NCBI GenBank assembly: GCA_947623455.1
Contig: OX392529.1
Span: 59,229,186 to 59,293,185 of the forward strand
Direction: 5' to 3'
Length of the DNA stretch: 64,000 bases
Source: Mimachlamys varia
Lineage: Eukaryota > Mollusca > Bivalvia > Pectinida > Pectinidae
The position numbers and the translations under genes are program-made. The notes beneath the pieces are model-generated. The model worked only from the letters and a program-made list of their open reading frames with translations. It had not been told where the DNA came from and did no database searches. Of the stretch, positions 1-11,300 are shown piece after piece (within the stretch, counting starts at the first letter, position 1; each line of letters opens with the position of its first letter).

Positions 1-1006
1 TGAATCCAATTCCGTGTACTTTCTCCACCAGAGAGTCAGCGGGAGTATGAAATGTTGAATTTAATCTCCTGTACCTTCTCCATCAGAGAGTCACCGGGAG
101 TATGAAATGGTGAATCCAATTCCGTGTACCTTCTCCATCAGAGAGTCACCGGGAGTATGACATGGTGAATCCAATCTCCTGTACTTTCTCCATCAGAGAG
201 GCAGCGGGATTATGACATGTTGAATCCAATCTCGTGTACCTTCTCCATCAGAGAGTCACCGGGAGTATGACATGGTGAATCCAATTCCGTGTACCTTCTC
301 CATCAGAGAGTCACCGGGAGTATGACATGGTGAATCCAATCTCCTGTACTTTCTCCATCAGAGAGGCAGCGGGATTATGACATGTTGAATCCAATCTCAT
401 GTACCTTCTCCATCAGAGAGTCACCGGGAGTATGACATGGTGAATCCAATTTCCTGTACCTTCTCCATCAGAGAGTCAGTGGGATTATGAAATGGTGAAT
501 CCAATTTCCTGTACCTTCTCCATCAGAGAGTCAGTGGGATTATGAAATGGTAAATCCAACCTTGTGTACCTTCTCCATCAGAGAGTCACCGGGATTATGA
601 AATGGTAAATCCAATCTCATGTACCTTCTCCATCAGATAGTCACCGGGAGTATGTTATGGTGAATCCAATTTTATGTACCTTCTCCATCAGAGAGTCAGT
701 GGGATTATGAAATGGTGAATCCAATTTCCTGTACCTTCTCCATCAGAGAGTCAGTGGGATTATGAAATGGTAAATCCAGCCTTGTGTACCTTCTCCATCA
801 GAGAGTCACCGGGATTATGAAATGGTAAATCCAACCTTGTGTACCTTCTCCATCAGAGAGTCACCGGGATTATGAAATGGTGAATCCAATTTCCTGTACC
901 ATCTCCATCAGAGAGCCAGTGGGATTATGAAATGGTGAATCTAATTTCCTGTACCTTCTCCATCAGAGAGTCAGTGGGATTATGAAATGGTAAATCCAAC
1001 CTTGTG
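1..1006. repeat. 55-bp satellite array, left part
   Basis: Tandem monomers of exactly 55 bp, recognisable by the constant blocks ACCTTCTCCATCAGAGAGTC and GGGAGTATGAAATGG followed by TGAATCCAAT. The start TGAATCCAAT recurs at 111 and 166, for example. Monomers fall into classes by the variable block after CCAA (TTCCGTG, TCTCCTG, TCTCATG, TTTCCTG, CCTTGTG) and by cac/cag plus GGGAG/GGGAT. About 18 monomers lie before the LINE interruption and the array runs off the left edge. Since 55 is not a multiple of three, short ORFs across it change frame each unit and are not genes. I do not recognise the satellite family. Confidence 0.97.
992..1006. other. Target-site duplication, left copy (LINE)
   Basis: The 15 bases AAATCCAACCTTGTG end immediately before the LINE and recur immediately after its poly(A) at 6184-6198. 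They are ordinary satellite sequence. Joining the flanks at this duplication restores an uninterrupted 55-bp monomer. Confidence 0.9.
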
Positions 1007-1169
1007 GATATTGGATATGGTGTGTAAGTTAGCGGTTGTGAACGATTTTGACAACGAATGTTTATTTTTATTGCTCTCTGTATGTTCTCTTCTTCTTCTT
1101 CTTTTCCTTTTCCTCCATGGGATCCTGAATATATCATACACTATTTCTTAAAACATCTATATATAGATC
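1007..1169 (+). other. LINE 5' leader
   Basis: 163 bp between the target-site duplication and the first ATG of the endonuclease-RT ORF. It contains a CTT-rich tract near 1088-1105 and an AT-rich stretch. A short open frame crosses it but shows no recognisable ORF1 domain. It may be a true 5' UTR or the ORF1-ORF2 spacer left by truncation. Confidence 0.6.
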
Positions 1170-4100
1170 ATGGATGATATAGCTATTCTGTCAGCAAACT
1201 GTCAGGGTTTAGGTGACAGGTTAAAAAGAAAAGATGTTTTCTCCTTTTTTCATGAAAAGAAATACAATATTTACTGTCTTCAAGATACCCATTTCATTGA
1301 GGAACATGAAAATATGATCAGGAATGAATGGGGCTATGAGTGTTTTTTTAGTTCTTTTAAGTCAAACTCTAGGGGTGTAGCCATTTTTTTCAATAACAAT
1401 CTTGAATTTAATGTAACGAAAGAAAAAAAAGATCAAAACGGTAATTTTTTAGCTATTGAAGTTGAAATAGGGTCAGTTAAACTCACCTTGATTACACTTT
1501 ATGGGCCAAACTCTGATGATCCAGTATATTTTGATAATGTTAAGGAAACTATAGAGTCATTTGGTAATGACAGAACAGTAGTATGTGGAGACTTTAACCT
1601 AGTTCTTGACCCAGATATTGACTATGATAGTACTTATAAAAGGACTCATAATCCCCATTCACGAGAAAAACTTTTAGAAATAATAGACCAGGAAAACCTT
1701 ATTGACATATATAGACAATATTTTCCAAACCAAAGAAGATATACTTGGAGGAAAAAAAATCCACGTAAGCAGTCAAGGCTAGATTTCTTTCTTACCTCTG
1801 ATATTCTGTTATCTAGTGTTAAAGGTGCTTCTATAGAACCTGGATATAGGTCTGACCATTCTTTTCCTAAAATTTCTCTTCAGTTCAACAAATTCAAAAA
1901 AGGTAAAGGCTTATGGAAATTTAACAACTCATTACTTTATGATTTAGAATATATAGATTTAGTAAAAAAAGTCATCTTAGAGACAAAATCACAGTATTCT
2001 TTACCTGTATACGATAAAGATCACATTGATCAAATATTAGATGCAGATTTGCAGTTTATTATTAATGATCAGTTATTTTTAGAGGTCCTTTTAATGAATA
2101 TCAGAGGTAAGAGTATATCACATTCTTCTTACAGAAAAAAATATAGAAATATGAGGGAAAGTGAACTAAAGAACATTATACAGAACTTGGAAAATGAAGA
2201 CAACTTGAATATAGACGAAATAGAATCTAAGAAAAAGGAATTAGAACAAATTAGAATATTAAGAATGAAAGGTAGCATAGTGAGATCAAGAGCGCAGTGG
2301 ATAGAGGAAGGAGAAAAACCGACAAGTTATTTTTTTGGTTTGGAAAATAGAAATTTTACTTCTAAAATAATCCCAAAAATTCAGACAGAAGAAGGGTCCA
2401 TTTTAATAAAGCAAGAAGAAATATTAGAAAGAGTTAAGTCTTTTTATGAAAACCTGTATGAAGAAAATGAAAATATAGCAGATATTAATCTAGAGGATTA
2501 TCTCCATTTTGACATTCCCAAACTAACTGTTACAGAAGCCCAAAATTTAGAAGGACTAATCACACTTGAAGAAGCTAGTAATTTTCTTAAGAATATGAAA
2601 AACAACAAAAGCCCAGGTTCTGATGGTTTTACGGCGGAATTTTTTAAATTTTTTTGGAATCAAATAGGACATTTTCTAGTTAGGTCTTTAAATCATGGTT
2701 TTTTACACGGAGAACTATCCGTTACGCAGAAACAAGCTATAATCACTTGTATACCAAAAGGGAATAAACCTAGACACTTTCTGAAAAACTGGCGCCCAAT
2801 TTCCTTACTAAATATTACATATAAAATAGCATCTGGGGTTATATCTCATAGAGTTAAGTCTGTGCTAGATAAACTTATTAGTAAAGATCAAACTGGATTT
2901 ATGTCAGGACGTTATATTGGGGAAAACACACGATTATTATACGATTTAATGCAATTTACAGAAGAAAACAATATACCGGGAATGATTTTAATGATAGATT
3001 TTGAAAAAGCTTTTGACTCAGTAACTTGGAATTTTATTAAAAAGGTTTTGAAATTTTTTGGATTCAAACATGATATTATTGCATGGTTTAAAACTTTACA
3101 TAGAAATGTATCGGCTTCAGTTAATCAGGGGGGTAATTTATCGTCTTTTTTTAACATACAAAGAGGTTGTAGACAGGGCGATCCACTAACTCCTTATATT
3201 TTTATCCTTTGTGCAGAAGTATTAGCCATTAGAATTAGAAACAACAAGAAAATTAACGGTATCAAAGCTGGCGAACTTCCTATCCTCCTCTCTCAATATG
3301 CTGATGATACTTTCCTAATGTTAGATGGATCTAAACAGTCATTATCTGAATCCCTAAAAGAACTTGGCAAATATGAAACTATATCTGGGCTAAAAGTAAA
3401 TATTGATAAGACACAGATTATATGGATAGGATCTAAGAAGTATAGTCAAGAAATATTTATGCCAGAGCTGAATTTGCAGTGGGGACGGGAAAGATTTATA
3501 CTTCTAGGGGTAGAATTTGATGTAAACCTACATGCTATGCCTAAACTGAATTATGACAAGAAGATAGTGAAACTAAAAACTCTTGTAAACACATGGAAAA
3601 AAAAAAACTTAACACCAATAGGGAAAATACACATAATTAAATCTTTATTTATCTCACAATTTAATCACCTTTTTATAGCTTTACCAAATCCAGATGAGAA
3701 GACGTTTAACATAATTAGTTCTATTTTATTTGAATTTTTGTGGAATAGTAAAATTGACAAAGTTAAAAGAAATACTGTTGTTCAGGAATATATAAATGGG
3801 GGATTAAAAATGGTCAATATAAGGGCTTTTGCAGATTCACTTAAGTTGAGTTGGGTGAGAAGACTGTATCACTCACCGGGAAAATGGTTATCAATATTAA
3901 AGACTTTTGTAGACATAGATATTTTACTTAACATTGGAGGTGAGTATGTACAAAAATGTCAAAGCATATGTAATAATTCATTTTGGAAAGATGTGTTTAA
4001 ATCCTGGTATAAATTACATATTTCAAAAGAAATGACTAATACAAGGAGAAAGTCAGTGTTAGAAATACCTCTCTGGTTCAATAAAGATATTACTATATCA

Positions 4101-4975
4101 GGTAAACCTATTTTTTACAAACAATAGTATGCAAAAGGAGTAAGGACTATAGCTGACCTGCTTAAGGATGATAACTTTGATACTTTTCTCATTTTTGAAG
4201 ATTTTTTGCAGGCATATAATGTGACAACTAATTTTCTTAAATACCAAGGGATAATATCTTCAGTAAAAAGTTTCATATCACATCAACAGACTTTAGAGAC
4301 TACCATAGTGCGACCAATTATTCCTTTACATATACAGATCTTTTTAAAACATTTCAAAGGATCAAAAGATTTTATCATATTTTGAATCAAAGTCTAAGAG
4401 AGCCAACTGGTATAGCCAAGTGGGGGGAACAGTTTGAACTTACTAAGAAAGACTGGTCAATTTATTACAAAATGCCATTCCAGATAACAGATAATACTAA
4501 ACTTCAGTGGCTTCAATACAGAATATCTCATCACATTCTTACTACTAATTCCAGACTTTTTAAAGCAAAATTAGTTACCAGTCCGTTATGTAATTTATGT
4601 AATTGTGAAAGAGAAACAATAACTCATCTTCTTTGGGAATGTCAAGAAGTCCAAAATCTTCTGCAAGTTTTAGAGACACTTACAGATGCATTGTTTATAC
4701 CATTTTCTGCTAACAAACAATCCTTTTTGTTTGGACTAACAAATAGAAATAGCCCCAGTTTCAGAGTTGACAATGAAATCATTTTAATAGTTAAACACTA
4801 CATATACAAAACACGATGTTTACATAGTTCTTTGAATATTAATGCACTTGTTAAAAACATACAAACCCACTATACAGTTCAAAAATATATTTCAAACAGC
4901 AAAAGTGACACATTTAGACTGAAATTCACTAATGAATGGAGAAAATGGGAAAATCTGATCAAACTCAATATTTAA
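1170..4975 (+). pseudogene. LINE ORF2: APE endonuclease + reverse transcriptase (disrupted)
   Basis: The long frame runs 985 codons (1170-4127). Residues about 1-235 are an APE-type endonuclease with SANCQGL, LQDTHF, LYGPNSDD, CGDFNLVLD, SRLDFFLTSD and the terminal YRSDHSFP. Residues about 490-760 are the RT, with SPGSDGFTAEFFK, NWRPISLL, the motif A core DFEKAFDS, RQGDPLTPYIF and the motif C core QYADDTFLML. The stop at 4125-4127 is TAG followed in the same frame by YAKGVRTIADLLKDDN, which fits a Trp-to-stop mutation. That frame continues to about 4320, where reading must shift to another frame that runs to 4975. The final part carries a Cys-His knuckle, CNLCNC...THLLWEC, typical of L1-type ORF2 C termini. 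The protein would nick the target DNA and reverse-transcribe its own RNA at the nick. Total length near 1,270 codons matches the family. Class assignment to L1/Tx1 is from motif recall. Confidence 0.93.
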
Positions 4976-5204
4976 TTCTATTGTTAAATGAAATTTATAA
5001 ATTTACATCTTGACAGTGCCTTTGCTGGCTAATTTTTACAGTATCAATAAGTACTACTGATCATCCCATGGGTTACTTCCCTTCCTCTGTCCTCCTTCTC
5101 TGTTACCCTTTCCTTGATACTAGCATAATGATTGATAGTTGTTGATATTCAACTCATTTTTTCTCTACTCCCTCCCCTGTTCTTTCTTTCCCTCTCTTAT
5201 TATC

Positions 5205-5210
5205 TCCCTC

Positions 5211-5249
<39 letters not shown>

Positions 5250-5292
5250 TCCCCACCTTGTTGTGTGTTTTGTTTGTGTGTGTGTGTGTGTT
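5205..5292 (+). repeat. (CT)n and (TG)n microsatellites in LINE 3' UTR
   Basis: A CT-dinucleotide tract at about 5208-5250 is followed by TG repeats at about 5275-5292. Both lie between the ORF2 stop and the poly(A) tail, so they arrived with the LINE or expanded after insertion. Confidence 0.9.
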
Positions 5293-5374
5293 TATGTGTG
5301 CATGTTTATGTGTGAGAGTGTGACTGAGATTGTAAGTGTAGAAATATATCATGATGATAGTGGTGATACTATCG

Positions 5375-5479
5375 TAGAAATGATGATGATGATGATGATG
5401 ATGATATATTCATAATGTAGATGATATGATAATGCTGATGATAATAATGTACTGTATTTGATGTATTGAAGTTATTATT

Positions 5480-5510
<31 letters not shown>

Positions 5511-6020
5511 GAATGAAGATGATGCATTGATGATGATGAGAATGATGATGATGGAGTTTGATGCATTGATGATGATAATGTATTGTATTTATGTTATGCT
5601 GAGTATGAAGATGATGATGATGAGGAGGATGAAGTGTTGGTGATGATAATGACGAAAACTATGAGAATGATAATGATGAAGATGAAATTATGATGATGAG
5701 GAGGATGATATGCTTGATGCATTGATAGTGAGAATGAGGATGATGATGAGTAATGAGGATGATGATTATGATGATGAGAAAGAAGCATTGATGATGATGA
5801 TGATTATGATCCTTATTTATTGTATTTGATGTATTGATGTACTTAGTAATGATGTACTCGATAATGGGAAAATGATGATGATGATGAGGATGATGATGAG
5901 TGTGATGCATTGATAATGATTATGATGATAAGAATGAGGATGATGATGATGATATTTATGTATTGTATTTGATGTATTGATGCTATTATGATGAGATGAT
6001 GATGATGATGATGATATATT
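5375..6020 (+). repeat. Imperfect (GAT)n-rich region in LINE 3' UTR
   Basis: About 650 bp dominated by ATG/GAT trinucleotide repeats, broken by recurring phrases such as GTATTTGATGTATTGATG (several copies, e.g. near 5454, 5822, 5967). This suggests a longer degenerate unit of roughly 100-140 bp as well as the trinucleotide. The minus-strand His/Ser-rich ORFs here are translation artefacts of the repeat. Confidence 0.85.
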
Positions 6021-6158
6021 ATATAATTAGAAATAACGATGTTATGCAGACAATGATTATCCATAGTTGTCGTGATGTTGTTGATGAGAATGTGTAGGTG
6101 TGGAAGTGTGTGTGTTTTATGTCAAATGTAATTGTATATCTATGTAAAATTCATGAAA

Positions 6159-6164
6159 AATAAA
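6159..6164 (+). promoter_or_regulatory. LINE polyadenylation signal
   Basis: AATAAA lies 9-10 bases before a run of A residues (about 6173-6186) that ends at the right-hand target-site duplication. This is the expected layout for a polyadenylated LINE transcript. Confidence 0.8.
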
Positions 6165-6183
6165 ACAAATATAAAAAAAAAAA

Positions 6184-6198
6184 AAATCCAACCTTGTG
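6184..6198. other. Target-site duplication, right copy (LINE)
   Basis: AAATCCAACCTTGTG, identical to 992-1006. The first A residues are ambiguous with the poly(A) tail, so the duplication could be 12-15 bp. Confidence 0.85.
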
Positions 6199-8340
6199 TA
6201 CCTTCTCCATCAGAGAGTCACCGGGATTATGAAATGGTAAATCCAATCTCATGTACCTTCTCCATCAGATAGTCACCGGGAGTATGTTATGGTGAATCCA
6301 ATTTCATGTACCTTCTCCATCAGAGAGTCAGTGGGATTATGAAATGGTGAATCCAATTTCCTGTACCTTCTCCATCAGAGAGTCAGTGGGATTATGAAAT
6401 GGTAAATCCAGCCTTGTGTACCTTCTCCATCAGAGAGTCACCGGGATTATGAAATGGTAAATCCAACCTTGTGTACCTTCTCCATCAGAGAGTCACCGGG
6501 ATTATGAAATGGTGAATCCAATTTCCTGTACCATCTCCATCAGAGAGCCAACGGGAGTATGTAATTGTGAATCCAATTTCCTGTACCTTCTCAATCAGAG
6601 AGTCACCGGGAGTATGAAATGGTCAATCCAATTCCGTGTACCTTCTCCATCAGAGGGTCAGCGGGAGTATGAAATGTTGAATCCAATCTCCTGAACCTTC
6701 TCCATCGAAGAGTCACCGGGAGTATGAAATGTTGAATCCAATCTCCTGTACCTTCTCCATCAGAGAGTCACCGGGAGTATGACATGTTGAATCCAATCTC
6801 ATGTACCTTTCCATCAGAGAGTCACCGGGAGTATGAAATGGTGAATCCAATTTCCTGTACCTTCTCCATCAGAGAGTTAGTGGGATTATGAAATGGTGAA
6901 TCCAATTTCATGTACCTTCTCCATCAGAGAGTCAGCGGGAATATGTAATAGTGAATCCAATTTCCTGCACTTTCTCCATCAGAGAGTCACGGGGAGTATG
7001 AAATGGTGAATCCAATTCCGTGTACCTTCTCCATCAGAGAGTCACTAGGAGTATGAAATGTTGAATTTAATCTCCTGTACCTTCTCCATCAGAGAGTCAC
7101 CGGGAGTATGAAATGGTGAATCCAATTCCGTGTACTTTCTCCATCAGAGAGTCAGCGGGAGTATGAAATGTTGAATCCAATCTCATGTACCTTCTCCATC
7201 AGAGAGTCACCGGGAGTATGAAATGGTGAATCCAATTTCCTGTACCTTCTCCATCAGAGAGTCAGTGGGATTATGAAATGGTGAATCCAATTTCCTGTAC
7301 CTTCTCCATCAGAGAGTCAGTGGGATTATGAAATGGTAAATCCAACCTTGTGTACCTTCTCCATCAGAGAGTCACCGGGATTATGAAATGGTAAATCCAA
7401 TCTCATGTACCTTCTCCATCAGATAGTCACCGGGAGTATGTTATGGTGAATCCAATTTCATGTACCTTCTCCATCAGAGAGTCAGTGGGATTATGAAATG
7501 GTGAATCCAATTTCCTGTACCTTCTCCATCAGAGAGTCAGTGGGATTATGAAATGGTAAATCCAGCCTTGTGTACCTTCTCCATCAGAGAGTCACCGGGA
7601 TTATGAAATGGTAAATCCAACCTTGTGTACCTTCTCCATCAGAGAGTCACCGGGATTATAAAATGGTGAATCCAATTTCCTGTACCATCTCCATCAGAGA
7701 GCCAACGGGAGTATGTAATTGTGAATCCAATTTCCTGTACCTTCTCAATCAGAGAGTCACCGGGAGTATGAAATGGTGAATCCAATTCCGTGTACCTTCT
7801 CCATCAGAGAGTCAGCGGGAGTATGAAATGTTGAATCCAATCTCCTGAACCTTCTCCATCGGAGAGTCACCGGGAGTATGAAATGTTGAATCCAATCTCC
7901 TGTACCTTCTCCATCAGAGAGTCACCGGGAGTATGACATGTTGAATCCAATCTCATGTACCTTTCCATCAGAGAGTCACCGGGAGTATGAAATGGTGAAT
8001 CCAATTTCCTGTACCTTCTCCATCAGAGAGTTAGTGGGATTATGAAATGGTGAATCCAATTTCATGTACCTTCTCCATCAGAGAGTCAGCGGGAATATGT
8101 AATAGTGAATCCAATTTCCTGCACTTTCTCCATCAGAGAGTCACCGGGAGTATGAAATGGTAAATCCAACCTTGTGTACCTTCTCCATCAGAGAGTCACG
8201 GGGAGTATGAAATGGTGAATCCAATTCCGTGTACCTTCTCCATCAGAGAGTCACTAGGAGTATGAAATGTTGAATTTAATCTCATGTACCTTCTCCATCA
8301 GAGAGTCACCGGGAGTATGAAATGGTGAATCCAATTCCGT
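6184..8340. repeat. 21-monomer higher-order repeat (two copies)
   Basis: A run of about 21 monomers (1,155 bp) starting near 6184 recurs near 7340 in the same order. Shared rare variants include the 1-bp deletion GTACCTTTCC (6806 and 7960), GATAGTCACC (6268 and 7422), CTCCTGAACC and CTAGGAGTATG. The second copy has an added monomer near 8155, so the match is not perfect. Confidence 0.75.
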
Positions 8341-11300
8341 GTACTTTCTCCATCAGAGAGTCAGCGGGAGTATGAAATGTTGAATTTAATCTCCTGTACC
8401 TTCTCCATCAGAGAGTCACCGGGAGTATGAAATGGTGAATTCAATTCCGTGTACCTTCTCCATCAGAGAGTCACCGGGAGTATGACATGGTGAATCCAAT
8501 CTCCTGTACTTTCTCCATCAGAGAGGCAGCGGGATTATGAAATGTTGAATCCAATCTCATGTACCTTCTCCATCAGAGAGTCACCGGGAGTATGACATGG
8601 TGAATCCAATTCCGTGTACCTTCTCCATCAGAGAGTCACCGGGAGTATGACATGGTGAATCCAATCTCCTGTACTTTCTCCATCAGAGAGGCAGCGGGAT
8701 TATGACATGTTGAATCCAATCTCATGTACCTTCTCCATCAGAGAGTCACCGGGAGTATGACATGGTGAATCCAATTTCCTGTACCTTCTCCATCAGAGAG
8801 TCAGTGGGATTATGAAATGGTGAATCCAATTTCCTGTACCTTCTCCATCAGACAGTCACCGGGATTATGAAATGGTAAATCCAACCTTGTGTACCTTCTC
8901 CATCAGAGAGTCACCGGGATTATGAAATGGTAAATCCAATCTCATGTACCTTCTCCATCAGATAGTCACCGGGAGTATGTTATGGTGAATCCAATTTCCT
9001 GTACCTTCTCCATCAGAGAGTCAGTGGGATTATGAAATGGTGAATCCAATTTCCTGTACCTTCTCCATCAGAGAGTCAGTGGGATTATGAAATGGTAAAT
9101 CCAGCCTTGTGTACCTTCTCCATCAGAGAGTCACCGGGATTATGAAATGGTAAATCCAACCTTGTGTACCTTCTCCATCAGAGAGTCACCGGGATTATTT
9201 AATTGTGAATCCAATTTCCTGTACCATCTCCATCAGAGAGCCAACGGGAGTATGTTATGGTGAATCCAATTTCCTGTACCTTCTCCATCGGAGAGTCAGT
9301 GGGAATATGTAATAGTGAATCCGATTTCCTGTACTTTTTCCATTAGAGAGTCACTGGGGATATGAAATGGTAAATCCAACTTTGTGTACCTTCTCCATCA
9401 GAGAGTCAGTGGGATTATAAAATGGTGAATCCAATTTCATGTACCTTCTCCATCAGAGAGTCAGTGGGAATATGTAATAGTGAATCCAATTTCCTGCACT
9501 TTCTCCATCAGAGAGTCACCGGGAGTATGAAATGGTAAATCCAAACTTGTGTACCTTCTCCATCAGAGAGTCACGGGGAGTATGAAATGGTGAATCCAAT
9601 TCCGTGTACCTTCTCCATCAGAGAGTCACTAGGAGTATGAAATGTTGAATTTAATCTCCTGTACCTTCTCCATCAGAGAGTCACCGGGAGTATGAAATGG
9701 TGAATCCAATTCCGTGTACCTTCTCCATCAGAGAGTCACCGGGAGTATGACATGGTGAATCCAATCTCATGTACTTTCTCCATCAGAGAGGCAGCGGGAT
9801 TATGACATGTTGAATCCAATCTCATGTACCTTCTCCATCAGAGAGTCAGTGGGATTATGAAATGGTGAATCCAATTTCCTGTACCTTCTCCATCAGAGAG
9901 TCAGTGGGATTATGAAATGGTAAATCCAACCTTGTGTACCTTCTCCATCAGAGAGTCACCGGGATTATGAAATGGTAAATCCAATATCATGTACCTTCTT
10001 CATCAGATAGTCACCGGGAGTATGTTATGGTGAATCCAATTTCCTGTACCTTCTCCATCAGAGAGTCAGTGGGATTATGAAATGGTGAATCCAATTTCCT
10101 GTACCTTCTCCATCAGAGAGTCAGTGGGATTATGAAATGGTAAATCCAGCCTTGTGTACCTTCTCCATCAGAGAGTCACCGGGATTATGAAATGGTGAAT
10201 CCAATTTCCTGTACCATCTCCATCAGAGAGCCAACGGGAGTATGTAATTGTGAATCCAATTTCCTGTACCTTCTCAATCAGAGAGTCACCGGGAGTATGA
10301 AATGGTGAATCCAATTTCCTGTACCTTCTCCATCAGAGAGTCACCGGGATTATGAAATGGTAAATCCAATCTCATGTACCTTCTTCATCAGATAGTCACC
10401 GGGAGTATGTTATGGTGAATCCAATTTCCTGTACCTTCTCCATCAGAGAGTCAGTGGGATTATGAAATGGTGAATCCAATTTCCTGTACCATCTCCATCA
10501 GAGAGCCAACGAGAGTATGTACTTGTGAATCCAATTTCCTGTACCTTCTCAATCAGAGAGTCACCGGGAGTATGTAATTGTGAATCCAATTTCCTGTACC
10601 ATCTCCATCAGAGAGCCAACGGGAGTATGTTATGGTGAATCCAATTTCCTGTACCTTCTCCATCGGAGAGTCAGTGGGAATATGTAATAGTGAATCCAAT
10701 TTCCTGTACTTTTTCCATTAGAGAGTCACTGGGGATATGAAATGGTAAATCCAACTTTGTGTACCTTCTCCATCAGAGAGACGGCGGGAGTATGAAATGG
10801 TGAATCCAATCTCATGTACCTTCTCCATCCGAGAATCAGTGGGATTATGAAATGGTAAATCCAACCTTGTGTACCTTCTCCATCAGAGAGTCACAGGGAG
10901 TATGAAATGGTGAATCCAATTTCCTGTACCATCTCCATCAGAGAGCCAACGGGAGTATGTTATGGTGAATCCAATTTCCTGTACCTTCTCCATCCGAGAG
11001 TCAGTGGGATTATGAAATGGTAAATCCAACCTTGTGTACCTTCTCCATCAGAGAGTCACCGGGAGTATGAAATGGTGAATCCAATCTCATGTACCTTCTC
11101 CATCAGAGAGTCAGTGGGATTATGAAATGGTAAATCCAACCTTGTGTACCTTCTCCATCAGAGAGTCACCGGGATTATGAAATGGTGAATCCAAGCTCAT
11201 GTACTTTCTCCATCAGAGAGTCAGCGGGGATATGACATGGTGAATCCAATTCCGTGTACCTTCTCCATCAGAGAGTCAGCGGGGATGTGACATGGTGAAT

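Larger units (their letters stand above)
1007..6183 (+). mobile_element. L1/Tx1-like LINE inserted in the satellite
   Basis: A non-LTR retrotransposon on the plus strand. It has a short leader, one long endonuclease-RT coding region (1170-4975), a 1.2-kb 3' untranslated region rich in simple repeats, an AATAAA signal and an A-tail. It is flanked by a 15-bp duplication of satellite sequence, the normal product of target-primed reverse transcription. Elements of this clade usually carry an ORF1 upstream. None is seen here, so the copy is either 5'-truncated just ahead of ORF2 or belongs to a one-ORF lineage. One nonsense codon and one frameshift make it non-autonomous as sequenced. Confidence 0.93.

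Noticed and set aside
5369..6064. Histidine/serine-rich minus-strand ORFs
   Set aside because: Direct translation of GAT/ATG repeats in the LINE 3' UTR.
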